The notes beneath the pieces were generated by a model, which saw only the letters and a list, made by a program, of their open reading frames with translations, was not told the DNA's origin and searched no databases. 64,000 nt of DNA, from the NCBI GenBank assembly GCA_044346175.1, contig JBIIZQ010000001.1:186001-250000 (forward strand), given 5' to 3'. The translations under genes were made by a program, and so were the position numbers. Each line of letters opens with the position of its first letter. Position 1 is the first letter of the stretch. Shown here in pieces: positions 18,570-26,938 of the stretch. Origin of the DNA: JBJTUH01 sp044346175 (GTDB lineage Bacteria > Cyanobacteriota > Vampirovibrionia > Vampirovibrionales > JAJTHC01).

Positions 18570-18851
18570 CTAGCCTTGTAGAGACACACTATACTTATGG
18601 ATACGTTGCATTAAACGAGATTTGTAACGAGCCACGGTATTTTTGTGGTAAATCCCTTTAAAAACGGCTTTATCCAAGAGGCTATGGACAGCACTCATGC
18701 TCGCTTGCACGGTGGGCATATCAGCTTTAAGCTCTAAGGAAGTACGTACTTTTTTAATGGCGGTACGTACAGCAGATTTATATTGACGGTTACGCTCTTG
18801 GTTACGAAGAGCGACTTGAGCCTTTTTAACGGCTGATTTATTTTTACGCAT
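18570..18851 (-). CDS. rpsT: 30S ribosomal protein bS20
   Basis: Primary 16S-rRNA-binding protein of the small subunit. The basic N-terminus MRKNKSAVKKAQVALRNQER and the helical pattern SAVRTAIKKVR, then HKNTVARYKSRLMQRI, are characteristic. Length is 93 residues, as usual. It is followed by the bL25 gene in the same operon. No clear Shine-Dalgarno sequence is visible before the ATG. Confidence 0.95.
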   Translation of the reverse strand: MRKNKSAVKKAQVALRNQERNRQYKSAVRTAIKKVRTSLELKADMPTVQASMSAVHSLLDKAVFKGIYHKNTVARYKSRLMQRIHKYSVSLQG

Positions 18852-19132
18852 AAGGGTAATACTCGGCTTCTATTAGTGTGGGCTAATATGATGAACGAAC
18901 ACAGACGCAACAAACGCAAATGCAATTAAACACGAGTCGAAGCGGTTTTGTACCTTACAAAGAGCTTACTTTGAAGACTGGAAGTAAAAGGTACCTCTTC
19001 ATCATGTCATAAACATGCGATAAGGCAACGTTTGTACACGATGAGAGCGTGTTTATTTTAGGGTGTCAATAAGGTGTTAACATAGCACTTCTTTTTGTGG
19101 GCTTCTTTTTTGCATGCTTCTGTTTACCTCCT

Positions 19133-19213
19133 CCCTACCGACGCATGTCGGCATTCAGAAGTGCGAGTATCTCCTCTCGCCCTGTCACCCTGCACGCAGT
19201 GTCGGGGTCTCCC
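19133..19213 (-). repeat. REP-like intergenic repeat, copy C
   Basis: Read on the minus strand it starts GGAGACCCCGACACTGCGTG and continues to a CCGACATGCGTCGG palindrome. The order of parts is the same as in copies A and B. The flank at 19039-19060 and the GGGCTTCTTTTTTGC stretch (19099-19113) are also found beside copy D, so the repeated unit may be longer than the palindromic core. Confidence 0.7.
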
Positions 19214-19286
19214 TTGAAGTAAGGTGTATGCCTTGTAAAAACATCGTCAATCAAGCGAGTGAATCAAGATGTTAAGCTTTTCCGCT

Positions 19287-19295
19287 TGTGATAAT
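19287..19295 (+). promoter_or_regulatory. Extended -10 promoter upstream of the methyltransferase
   Basis: TGTGATAAT gives a TGn extended -10 element (-10 box GATAAT, 19290-19295). The -35 region is poor. It would start transcription about 25 nt before the small ORF at 19328 and so drive that ORF and the methyltransferase together. Confidence 0.45.
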
Positions 19296-19327
19296 ATTTA
19301 GAATGTGGTCTTCATATCCATAAAGTC

Positions 19328-19405
19328 ATGATTGAAAACCCTGATAATCCCGCAAAACTTATTGAGGCGGTGTTATTAACTTATGAAAAAAGAAAAGAGG
19401 CATAA
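19328..19405 (+). CDS. 25-residue ORF abutting the methyltransferase start
   Basis: ATG at 19328, 25 codons, TAA at 19403-19405 directly touching the methyltransferase ATG at 19406. The peptide (MIENPDNPAKLIEAVLLTYE, then KRKEA) is charged and probably helical. The frame is open upstream to a stop at 19292. It may be a translated leader that couples ribosomes into the methyltransferase, a tiny regulator, or the tail of a decayed gene. GAAAAAAGAAAAGAGG within its end would serve as the methyltransferase ribosome binding site. No family was recognised. Confidence 0.4.
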   Translation: MIENPDNPAKLIEAVLLTYEKRKEA

Positions 19406-20437
19406 ATGAAAGTTGTGTCTTTCTTTGCAGGTGCTGGTGGGCTTGACCTCGGCTTTACACAAGCGGGGTTTGATGTGGTCTGGGCCAATGAATATGACAA
19501 AACGATTTGGGAAACCTTCCGAGCAAACCACCCTCATACTTTTTTAGATACACGTAGCATTACGGCGATTGAAGCGTGTGAAGTCCCAACTTGTGACGGT
19601 ATTATCGGTGGACCACCCTGCCAAAGCTGGAGTGAAGCTGGTACACTACGAGGGATTCAAGATAAACGAGGACAACTCTTTTTTGACTTCATACGTATTT
19701 TAAAGGACAAGCAACCTAGGTTCTTTCTGGCTGAAAATGTACCAGGTATGCTACATGCCAGACACGCCGAATCCCTGCAAACCATTTTAGAACTCTTTGC
19801 CTCATGTGGCTATGATTTAAGTATGCAACGACTCAATGCCGCTGATTATGGCGTGCCTCAAGATAGAAAGCGTGTCTTTTTCGTGGGTTATCGGCAAGAC
19901 TTAAAACAAAGGTTTCAATTTCCAAGACCCACCACTTTTTTAAACTTTCAGAAAAAAACATTGCACGATGCAATTGCAGATTTACAACTCAGTGCAGTGC
20001 CAGCTTTACCTAAAAACAAAAGTAATCATGGGTTTTGCGAAGTGCCTAACCATGAGTACATGACAGGCGGTTTTTCAACTATTTATATGTCTCGGAACCG
20101 TGTACGTGCTTGGGATGAGGTTTCCTATACCATTCAAGCAGGTGGCAGACATGCCCCTTTGCACCCGCAAGCCCCCAAGATGATTCATGTGGGGCATAAT
20201 CAAATGATATTTGATGCAGAACACCTTGAGGCTTATCGGCGGTTGTCGGTAAGAGAATGTGCAAGAATCCAGACCTTCCCTGACGATTTTATTTTTCACT
20301 ACAAAGATGTTGCCGTAGGTTACAAAATGGTAGGCAATGCCGTACCCGTAGCCTTAGGCAAAGCCCTTGCTGATAAAATCATGGCAGACCTTTCCTCTGA
20401 TTTAGTTCCAGCCCTACCCTTGGTTGCCACGATGTGA
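19406..20437 (+). CDS. DNA (cytosine-5) methyltransferase, M.HaeIII-like, probably orphan
   Basis: Transfers a methyl group from S-adenosylmethionine to C5 of cytosine in DNA. Visible motifs are I FFAGAGGLDLGF, IV GGPPCQSWSEAG with nucleophile Cys72, VI LAENV (Glu110), VIII QDRKRVFFVG, and X at the C-terminus (GYKMVGNAVPVALG). Blocks outside the catalytic core, including MSRNRVRAW, LHPQAP and FPDDFIFHY, match my memory of M.HaeIII closely, so GGCC is the expected site; this is inference from remembered similarity. Length 343 is typical. No endonuclease or Vsr gene is adjacent. A 25-codon ORF ends directly at the start codon. Possible roles are protection, regulation, or the relic of a restriction system. 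Confidence 0.92.
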   Translation: MKVVSFFAGAGGLDLGFTQAGFDVVWANEYDKTIWETFRANHPHTFLDTRSITAIEACEVPTCDGIIGGPPCQSWSEAGTLRGIQDKRGQLFFDFIRILKDKQPRFFLAENVPGMLHARHAESLQTILELFASCGYDLSMQRLNAADYGVPQDRKRVFFVGYRQDLKQRFQFPRPTTFLNFQKKTLHDAIADLQLSAVPALPKNKSNHGFCEVPNHEYMTGGFSTIYMSRNRVRAWDEVSYTIQAGGRHAPLHPQAPKMIHVGHNQMIFDAEHLEAYRRLSVRECARIQTFPDDFIFHYKDVAVGYKMVGNAVPVALGKALADKIMADLSSDLVPALPLVATM

Positions 20438-20648
20438 GTGATGGTTTAATTTGAGAGGCAGTGATATTGATGCGAGCATCTTAATAGAACACTTCAGAAG
20501 TAATTCACTCTAGCATCCTCCAAAATTAAGAATTTGATAGCACCCTGTGATGACCCACGCAAGTTTTGGTGTCTTTTTAGGTTTGATATGTTTAGGTTTT
20601 TACTTTATGCAATTTTAGTGGTACGCATGACAGGAGAATGTAAAGTTT

Positions 20649-21089
20649 ATGATGATGTCAGGTTTATCGTTACAGCCAAGTAGTACGCAACACATGATGG
20701 CAGCACCTCAAGGGCTTTCTCAAGGTATTACAGGGCGTTATGGAGGCGGTTTTTATCATCAGGCAGCGGCGGATGTCTTTGTAAGCGGGGGTGCTAAAGC
20801 CTTAGGGTATACGCCTACGGTGGCTGAAAGTGTCTTGCGGTCGGTTAAGAATATTTTCCCTAAAATAAGTGATATGCTTTCGGCACTTGTGGGCGGGCGT
20901 GTGGGTTACGATATGGGGCGTTCTGTTGCCACTACGGCACAGCTCTCTGAGCAACAAACACTCGCAGCAGGGGTGATAGGTGGTGTGAGTGGTGCAAGCA
21001 TCGGGTTGAAATTTTCAAGATGGCTTAAGCATCATTTCGGTGCTGATATGTTTAAAGCGTTGAAAAACACTGTGATAGGCAATCATTAA
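20649..21089 (+). CDS. Small Gly/Ala-rich protein, unknown
   Basis: A 146-residue protein with no recognised family. It starts with three ATG codons and has AGGAG 12-16 nt upstream (20632-20636). The N-terminal third is Ser/Gln/Met-rich. The rest has weakly hydrophobic, Gly-rich stretches (SALVGGRVGYDMGRS and LAAGVIGGVSGASIGLKFSRW) that resemble glycine-zipper segments able to pack in a membrane. A basic C-terminus with several His follows. No signal peptide is obvious. It is isolated between the methyltransferase and the sulfurtransferase. A small membrane-associated protein is plausible. Confidence 0.6.
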   Translation: MMMSGLSLQPSSTQHMMAAPQGLSQGITGRYGGGFYHQAAADVFVSGGAKALGYTPTVAESVLRSVKNIFPKISDMLSALVGGRVGYDMGRSVATTAQLSEQQTLAAGVIGGVSGASIGLKFSRWLKHHFGADMFKALKNTVIGNH

Positions 21090-21235
21090 ACAAGAAACAA
21101 GAGATACCTCATCCTTAAGATGCTTATCATATCTAAATAAGCGTGCATGCAAGTATACTTAAAACATGATGACATCCTTTAGTTGGGTGCTTCTTGAAAA
21201 ATCATGATGTAATCCAGTAGAAAGTATCCTTAACC

Positions 21236-22171
21236 ATGCACACTCAATGCCAAGACATACCTTGTATACTGCCCCAAGGGTTTGTATTCAATACACCTCT
21301 TGTTTCTGTAAGTGCTTTGTATGAAGCCCTTCAAAAAGGTACGACCCTTCAGCTATGGGACGTACGCTATGCACTCCCTAACGCACCCTGTCGTGCTGAG
21401 GAGAGCTTTCAACAAAAACATCTTCCAGAGAGTCGTTTTGTGTGTCTCGACACAGACCTTTCTGTACCTGACCCACAAGGTCGCCCTCATATGATGCCTG
21501 CTGCTGATGTCTTTGCAACCCTCCTAGGGCGTTTGGACTATCATCCTCAGGTTCCTTTAGTCTTGGTTGACACAGGCGAGGGGTTACGAAGTGCTGCAAG
21601 AGTATGGTGGATGTTTCAGAGTGTAGGGCTGGAAAATGTCTGGTTACTCGATGGTGGTTTAAAAGCTTGGGAGCGTGAGGGTTTGCCCGTAACCCATACC
21701 CACAGTGCTACACCCTCCCTCAAAGAAGTTCTCCCTGCTACGGTGCAACGTATTCACGGCTGTATGAAGCCTGATAGGCTTCATCTTTACTGGTGCGATA
21801 AACAGGCTATTGACAACCGAGACGTAGCCCGTACGCCTGTACTTGATGCCCGCATGCCTGAGCGTTTTTTAGGTACGGTTCCTGAGCCTCGTGCTGGGCT
21901 GCGTTCAGGACATATTGAGGGGTCGTGTAATATGCCTTTTCATCAGGTGTACGATACCGCTACTGGAAAGTTCTTGGCACCAGAAAAACTGCACGTGCTT
22001 TTATCCCCCTATATGAAAGATGCCACAAGTCTTTTTACCACTTGTGGTTCAGGTGTTACGGCTTGTAGTTTAGCAGTAGCGTTACGGCTTCTCGATACGG
22101 ATGTAAACGCAAAGATACCTCCCGTAATGGTTTACGATGGTTCGTGGGCTGAATATGGTATGCAGTTTTAA
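21236..22171 (+). CDS. sseA: Thiosulfate/3-mercaptopyruvate sulfurtransferase (tandem rhodanese)
   Basis: Two rhodanese domains. The N-terminal inactive one contains LWDVRYALPNAP, HLPESRFVCLDTDLS and GLRSAARVWWMFQSVG with LLDGGLKAWEREGLPV. The C-terminal catalytic one contains PVLDARMPERFLG, RSGHIEGSCNMPF and the active loop CGSGVTAC. Serine/Gly in the loop (rather than the basic CRKGVTA) favours 3-mercaptopyruvate as sulfur donor. The soluble enzyme moves sulfane sulfur to thiols or cyanide. Length 311 is slightly above the usual 280. It appears to be transcribed alone. Confidence 0.88.
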   Translation: MHTQCQDIPCILPQGFVFNTPLVSVSALYEALQKGTTLQLWDVRYALPNAPCRAEESFQQKHLPESRFVCLDTDLSVPDPQGRPHMMPAADVFATLLGRLDYHPQVPLVLVDTGEGLRSAARVWWMFQSVGLENVWLLDGGLKAWEREGLPVTHTHSATPSLKEVLPATVQRIHGCMKPDRLHLYWCDKQAIDNRDVARTPVLDARMPERFLGTVPEPRAGLRSGHIEGSCNMPFHQVYDTATGKFLAPEKLHVLLSPYMKDATSLFTTCGSGVTACSLAVALRLLDTDVNAKIPPVMVYDGSWAEYGMQF

Positions 22172-22461
22172 ATACACCTTTCGTGTGGTGTACAACTCTT
22201 TACAAAACGTTACCTTGGTGTCGTATGTACTTCACAGATGTTTGTGTTAGTGTTTAATAATCCCTCTTCTTGTAGATGAATGTTGCGGTACACTCTATTG
22301 CAATCTTGCTAAGATAACCTTGTTAGGTATTTTAGTCATCAACATCACAAAAGCATTGAGGTGGTATTCAGATAGCAATCTTTTAGAAGATACTGGCTGA
22401 TGCATTGTACACACTGTGCTTTGTGAATGGTTATCAATATTGTGTTCCTGCAATGGCATGT
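22172..22461. other. Intergenic region before the polysaccharide locus
   Basis: About 290 bases with no gene or known RNA seen, ending in the promoter at 22462-22489. Confidence 0.5.
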
Positions 22462-22489
22462 TTGATGTTGTGTTTTGTTTGCATATTAT
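22462..22489 (+). promoter_or_regulatory. Promoter of the polysaccharide locus
   Basis: TTGATG (22462-22467), a 16-nt spacer, TATTAT (22484-22489). It predicts a transcript start near 22497, about 20 nt before the ATGATG at 22517. An in-frame TTG at 22475 lies inside the promoter and is therefore not the start. Confidence 0.6.
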
Positions 22490-22516
22490 AGGCTTTTTAA
22501 GGCTTTGTTTTACACT

Positions 22517-24145
22517 ATGATGATAATGCGTCGTTTTCTTCTAGGCTCCTTCTCGGTAGCATTATTTTGTTTAGCGTTACAATCGGGTACGCTAATGACG
22601 TTTGCAGATACTATGAATGTTGCTTCTGTAGGTGCTGGTCAAGTGGCTGGGCAAACTGCAGACATGGCTTTGTCTATCGGAAATCTCTTAGAGCAAGCCG
22701 CTAAAGCTGCAAATGCTAAAGAATATGCAAAAGCAGAGTCCCTCTACCGTGAGTTAATGGCTCGCTACCCTCAAAATACAAATGTTTACGTGCGTTTAGC
22801 ACAATTGTTACAACGTCAAGGTAAAACCCAAGACGCTGAAACTATCCGTATGACTGCCCGTGAAAAGTTTAACAATCCTTACTGGGCTTATTCCTACCTT
22901 CCCCCTGCTACAGGGAATCGTAATGCGTGGGCAAAAGAGTCCTTGGCTCGTTTACAAGCAGCCAGCTTGAAAGAGCCTACCAATCCAGAAATTTTATTCT
23001 TGATGGGGAACGTAAGTCGTTTCTCTCAAAACACCAATGATGCTATCATGTACTATGATAAAGCACTTGCCATTAAAGCTGACTACATGGATGCCAAAAT
23101 TGGTAAAGCCAATGCCTTGAATGCCATGGGTAAAGCGTCTGAAGCTGTGGCATTGTTTCAATCCGATGTGGCACAGTTAGCAGTTTCTGCAGCACCTACA
23201 ACCCAAAATCCAGGGGAAGCCGTTGCCTTGCTTGCCACTGAAGCAGGTGGACTAACCTATGTAGGCAAGTCTAAAATGACGCAAGAGGCATTTGAAACGC
23301 TGTTGCGTGCTCAGGCTCGTAGCGGTAACAAAAAAGCTGTTGAAGCGACTGCCTTGTTGGCTCAGGATGCTTTCCCAGAGCGTGCATGGCAAAATGAGTT
23401 TTCAGATTCTGTTAATGACAAATGGCATCAGTCTGCTGAAGCCTACTATGGTTTTGATGCTTTAAGCCGTGATGGTTTTGCAAACTGGAACGAACAAGGG
23501 TTACGCTACTCCATACAAACCCCGAACCAAAAAACAACGTACCGTGCAGGGATTATGCGTAATGAGCGTTTTGATAATACAGACATCTCTTACACCCTTG
23601 GTGCAACCCATCGTTTAACTGAGAAGTTAACGGCTTTTGGTGATGTGACTTTTGGTCCAGGAAACCAGATTGTACCCCAACTTATTGTTCAACCTGGGTT
23701 AAGCTATAAACTTCCTTACGGTATTACGGTATCGGGGATGTATCGCTTCTTCCAGTACACTTCTCAAACCAACCACTCTGGTATTTATACGGTTGAGAAG
23801 TCCATTAAGCCCCTTGGCATGGGTGTAGGGTATACTTTCCGTCACGTATCGGTTGAGAATGTCTCCAAAACGCCTGTCACCCATACCGCTTTTGTGAATA
23901 AATACTACCGTAATAACTCCTTTGTAAGTGCCAGAATCTTTACTGGGGACGGGGTTGAATTCGTAAGAACACCAACCATTGCAGGTCGAGTTATTACGTA
24001 TGATACCATTGGGTTCTCCTTTGGTGGGACTCACTTCCTTACAAAAACCAGTCCTTGGGCTGTGACCTGGGGTGTGAACTACCAAAATATGGAAGGTTTG
24101 TTTGCTCGTACAGGGTATAACGTCGGCTTACGTCGTAACTTCTAA
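22517..24145 (+). CDS. TPR protein with C-terminal YaiO-type outer-membrane barrel
   Basis: A 542-residue exported protein. A signal peptide opens it (MMIMRRFLLGSFSVALFCLA, then a small-residue cleavage region near FADT). Next come TPR-like helical repeats (EYAKAESLYRELMARYPQNTNVYVRLAQLL and the later DAIMYYDKALAIKADYMDAK), a mid-region, and about 230 residues of alternating aromatic beta-strands ending in GYNVGLRRNF, typical of a barrel that inserts via a C-terminal Phe. This layout is that of YaiO-family proteins linked to exopolysaccharide operons. It heads a row with a HEAT-like protein, a processive glycosyltransferase and a UDP-sugar dehydrogenase. The probable role is polymer export across, or anchoring at, the outer membrane. 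Confidence 0.8.
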   Translation: MMIMRRFLLGSFSVALFCLALQSGTLMTFADTMNVASVGAGQVAGQTADMALSIGNLLEQAAKAANAKEYAKAESLYRELMARYPQNTNVYVRLAQLLQRQGKTQDAETIRMTAREKFNNPYWAYSYLPPATGNRNAWAKESLARLQAASLKEPTNPEILFLMGNVSRFSQNTNDAIMYYDKALAIKADYMDAKIGKANALNAMGKASEAVALFQSDVAQLAVSAAPTTQNPGEAVALLATEAGGLTYVGKSKMTQEAFETLLRAQARSGNKKAVEATALLAQDAFPERAWQNEFSDSVNDKWHQSAEAYYGFDALSRDGFANWNEQGLRYSIQTPNQKTTYRAGIMRNERFDNTDISYTLGATHRLTEKLTAFGDVTFGPGNQIVPQLIVQPGLSYKLPYGITVSGMYRFFQYTSQTNHSGIYTVEKSIKPLGMGVGYTFRHVSVENVSKTPVTHTAFVNKYYRNNSFVSARIFTGDGVEFVRTPTIAGRVITYDTIGFSFGGTHFLTKTSPWAVTWGVNYQNMEGLFARTGYNVGLRRNF

Positions 24146-24167
24146 CGCATAGCCTTGAGGTATTTTC

Positions 24168-24203
24168 ATCAAGGAAGCACTGTTTATAAAGTGCTTCCTT
24201 GAT
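24168..24203 (+). terminator. Strong hairpin after the YaiO-like gene
   Basis: Perfect 14-bp stem ATCAAGGAAGCACT (24168-24181) / AGTGCTTCCTTGAT (24190-24203), 8-nt loop. What follows (ACCCTCTCTTA) is only partly T-rich, so this may be a partial terminator or an mRNA 3'-protecting structure that makes the barrel protein more abundant than downstream products. Confidence 0.65.
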
Positions 24204-24302
24204 ACCCTCTCTTAGTACTTCTCTTTCAAGTACATGTCTCCATGTCATTAGAGTAAATGACAGGTTTTATTTTAGCCTTCGATTTTAAAAAAGTAGTCTC
24301 TC

Positions 24303-24331
24303 TTTCACATATTTAATAATAACAGTATGGT
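24303..24331 (+). promoter_or_regulatory. Possible promoter before the HEAT-like gene
   Basis: TTTCAC (24303-24308), 17-nt spacer, TATGGT (24326-24331). Both boxes are only moderate matches. It would give the HEAT-like and glycosyltransferase genes a second start behind the hairpin. Confidence 0.35.
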
Positions 24332-24379
24332 ACCTACTCATATTGTATTTTCGTACCTTCATAATAGAGGTTGTATTGT

Positions 24380-25351
24380 ATGATGCTTGATTCGCAATGG
24401 GTTTACACATTAGATATGGCTCTTTTTGGTGCAAGTTGCCTGCTGGTTTTACTTGTCCCTGCTGTATGCTCCTTCGTGAACATGCGTCGTATGAAGCGAA
24501 GTAGACTCCTCAAAACATTCATACAGGCAACTCAAACCTATTTATTTTCCTCGAAGGAATCTGAGCGTTTACAGGCGTATCAAGCAATATCGTATCATCT
24601 CACCCATTATACTGAGTATCTGCTCTCTTTATGGTTGGATGCTTCCTGCAATTTTATTCCAGAGTTTAAACTTAATCCTGAAGAGATGAAGACTTTATAC
24701 AAAGGGTTCGCTCTCGATATCTACTTGTTTGACTGGCTCAATAAGGGTGTTTCAAAATCCAAACAAGAGTTAGCTTTAAGGCTAGCGATGATTCAACCTA
24801 ATGCTCTCTCTTTCGAGCAGCAAGAGGTATTGAGTCATCTTGCGGATGCTAAGGAAAGTCGTATAGGGTTGCTTGCAATGAAGGCTCTTTTATTGCACGA
24901 CTACACTACCTATTTGCCCAAAGCAATTGATGCCCTGATGGCACGTGAAGACTGGCTTTTGCCCCATGCTACCTCTTTTATACTGCCTTTTGAAGCCCAC
25001 TCTCGTGAAGCGTGCCATTTATCTGACTATCTTTGCCAGCAGTTCCTACACCATCCACTCCGTACGAGTACACTAAAGCCTCTGCTGTTATTGAGAAAAG
25101 TAGAAAGCTCATTCAAGCTACGCACTCTTTCCGTGCTTTTAAATACACGAGGCACTCATGCGTATACAGGCGGATATTCTGATGCTCTTTATCAAGAGGC
25201 ACTTCAGCAATTGTCTTATGCAACGTATACTTCTGAGCATACTCTGAATGAAATGTCTTCTCAAAAAGAAGCCCCTGCAATGGACGCTCAGGTACGTGTA
25301 GACATGCCACGCTTTTCAGAATCAGCTGGAGATTTATTACACTCAGCATAA
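24380..25351 (+). CDS. Membrane-anchored HEAT-like helical protein
   Basis: A 323-residue protein with one N-terminal membrane span (residues ~12-33, ALFGASCLLVLLVPAVCSFV) followed by basic residues (NMRRMKRSR) that would keep the rest in the cytoplasm. The soluble part is all-helical with repeating two-helix units (QELALRLAMIQPNALSFEQQ, GLLAMKALLLHDYTTYLPKA), consistent with HEAT repeats. The C-terminal ~50 residues are polar. The start is ATGATG at 24380 with AGAGG upstream (24365-24369); the in-frame TTG at 24371 has none. It is placed between the YaiO-like barrel and the glycosyltransferase. HEAT-type partners are found next to processive glycosyltransferases elsewhere, so a scaffold role is likely, by context only. 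Confidence 0.65.
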   Translation: MMLDSQWVYTLDMALFGASCLLVLLVPAVCSFVNMRRMKRSRLLKTFIQATQTYLFSSKESERLQAYQAISYHLTHYTEYLLSLWLDASCNFIPEFKLNPEEMKTLYKGFALDIYLFDWLNKGVSKSKQELALRLAMIQPNALSFEQQEVLSHLADAKESRIGLLAMKALLLHDYTTYLPKAIDALMAREDWLLPHATSFILPFEAHSREACHLSDYLCQQFLHHPLRTSTLKPLLLLRKVESSFKLRTLSVLLNTRGTHAYTGGYSDALYQEALQQLSYATYTSEHTLNEMSSQKEAPAMDAQVRVDMPRFSESAGDLLHSA

Positions 25352-25429
25352 TGTATTCTTGTTTAGGGTTTAACCTTTTTAGGTTGGTAGCTTTTTTCTA
25401 GTCTCGTTTTATATAAGGTAGTATCTTTT

Positions 25430-26866
25430 ATGAATCCTTCTGTTGTGATGACACCCATTGACTATATTATTTTGTGGTTCAGAGATTTTTCACTGCTCTT
25501 TATGGTGCTTTATGTTCTGAGCCATAGTGTACTTTTCATTGCCTCTGCTATTATGGTGCTTCAATATTATTACACAGGGAAACATCGAGAAGTTTTACCG
25601 TTAGAGGGGGCTGACTTTCCTAAAATCAGTATTCTTGTGCCTGCTTATAATGAAGGGGTTGTTATTTTAGACTCTCTGAGTGAGCTTCTTAAAATTGACT
25701 ATCCTAACTTTGAGATTGTCGTCGTTAACGATGGCTCCACAGATGACACCCTTGAAAGACTCCAAGAGTACTTTGAACTTCATACGGTAGGGTATCATTT
25801 AGCGGCAGAACTTTCACATCATCCAATACGCCATGTGTATCGCTCACAGAAAGAGCCTCGTATTTGTGTCATTGATAAGGTCAATGGTAGAAAAGCCGAT
25901 GCCTTGAATGCAGCATTGGCGGTGATTGATAGCCCTTATTTTGTGTGTATTGACGCAGATTCTTATGTGCATCCTGTCACGTTAAGAAAAGCCATTGTAC
26001 CTTTCTTGACGCAGCCTCATGTGGTGGCTGTGGGTTGTGGTTTACGTGTGATGGAAGGCACCACAAGATTTGAAGATGGTACCTTGGTTGGCTCGGTGCC
26101 AAACCGACTGATTTATGCCCTTCAAACCTTGGAGTATATCCGAGTGTTTGTGCTTGCACGTATGGGCTGGGACCTTATCAATGCAACGCCACTGATTTCA
26201 GGTGCCTTTGCGATGTATAACACCTCTGTGGTGATTCGTGCGGGGGGCTATCGTCCCAGTGCTATTGGGGATGACTCTGATTTGACTTTGAATGTCCATG
26301 AGTATTTGACAAATCAAAAACAAAAATATCAAATGGTTTATATACCTGAACCCTTGTGTTGGACGCAAATTCCAGGGGATTGGCACTCCTTATTTAACCA
26401 ACGTATTCGTTGGCAACGGGGTTCCATGAATGGAATCTATCATCGTTTTAAGTTTTTAATGAGTGCCAAGCATCTTGGTTTAACGTTCGGTTCTATCCCA
26501 TTCATTGCGATTTTCACCCATTTTAGCTGTGTGTTACAGTTTTTAGGCTTCTTTGTTTTACTTTATTCTGTTGTGAGAGGCATTTTTGATGTCCATGTGT
26601 ACTTCTCAGGGTTACTTCTGATGTTGTGCTATTGGCTTTTTGTTACGTTGCTTTCTCTCTTGGTGGATGAAGTCACTTATAAAACGTATCGCTCACCCTT
26701 TACGGCGATTCAGTTTTTCATATACAGCATTATATGGCCTTTTGTATACTCTCCGTTTATTACGGCTGCAAAATTTATCGGGTTTTACCGAGAAATTACC
26801 CGTACCAAAGCCTCTCACGGGGCTATGAAACGCCACAATATGCGTCAAGTCACGCACTTGGGTTAA
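25430..26866 (+). CDS. Processive family 2 glycosyltransferase, membrane-bound (BcsA/PgaC/HasA-like)
   Basis: Membrane glycosyltransferase of the GT-A fold that builds a polysaccharide from UDP-sugars. One or two N-terminal spans (about residues 19-47) precede the catalytic domain, which shows ISILVPAYNEG, VVVNDGSTDDT (first Asp), CIDADSYV (DxD), the acceptor-site GDDSD near 26269-26283, and QRIRWQRG (QxxRW) for product binding. Three or four C-terminal spans follow. Length 478 is between PgaC and cellulose synthase. No PilZ domain is visible. Downstream is a UDP-HexNAc dehydrogenase, so an acidic polymer containing a HexNAc-uronate is a reasonable guess. The product sugar cannot be read from sequence. 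Confidence 0.88.
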   Translation: MNPSVVMTPIDYIILWFRDFSLLFMVLYVLSHSVLFIASAIMVLQYYYTGKHREVLPLEGADFPKISILVPAYNEGVVILDSLSELLKIDYPNFEIVVVNDGSTDDTLERLQEYFELHTVGYHLAAELSHHPIRHVYRSQKEPRICVIDKVNGRKADALNAALAVIDSPYFVCIDADSYVHPVTLRKAIVPFLTQPHVVAVGCGLRVMEGTTRFEDGTLVGSVPNRLIYALQTLEYIRVFVLARMGWDLINATPLISGAFAMYNTSVVIRAGGYRPSAIGDDSDLTLNVHEYLTNQKQKYQMVYIPEPLCWTQIPGDWHSLFNQRIRWQRGSMNGIYHRFKFLMSAKHLGLTFGSIPFIAIFTHFSCVLQFLGFFVLLYSVVRGIFDVHVYFSGLLLMLCYWLFVTLLSLLVDEVTYKTYRSPFTAIQFFIYSIIWPFVYSPFITAAKFIGFYREITRTKASHGAMKRHNMRQVTHLG

Positions 26867-26938
26867 TAGAAAGCAAGCAGGACTTTCTTTTTAAATTCAT
26901 TATGTTATCCTCGATTATCTTTATGAAGGCTATTTCCT

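Larger units (their letters stand above)
18852..19327. other. Divergent intergenic region rpsT / methyltransferase
   Basis: About 480 bases with no full-length gene. It contains an opposite-strand copy of the REP-like repeat (19133-19213). Just before it (19039-19060) is a stretch (GATGAG, then GTGTTTATTTTA) shared with the region next to copy D. A promoter lies at 19287-19295. Confidence 0.6.

Noticed and set aside
20632..20643. Start-stop ATGTAA just after the AGGAGA site of the 20649 gene
   Set aside because: Spacing of one nucleotide is too short for initiation there; the site serves the tandem ATG at 20649.
22172..22461. Possible small RNA gene before the polysaccharide locus
   Set aside because: No promoter plus terminator pair and no stable hairpin were visible.
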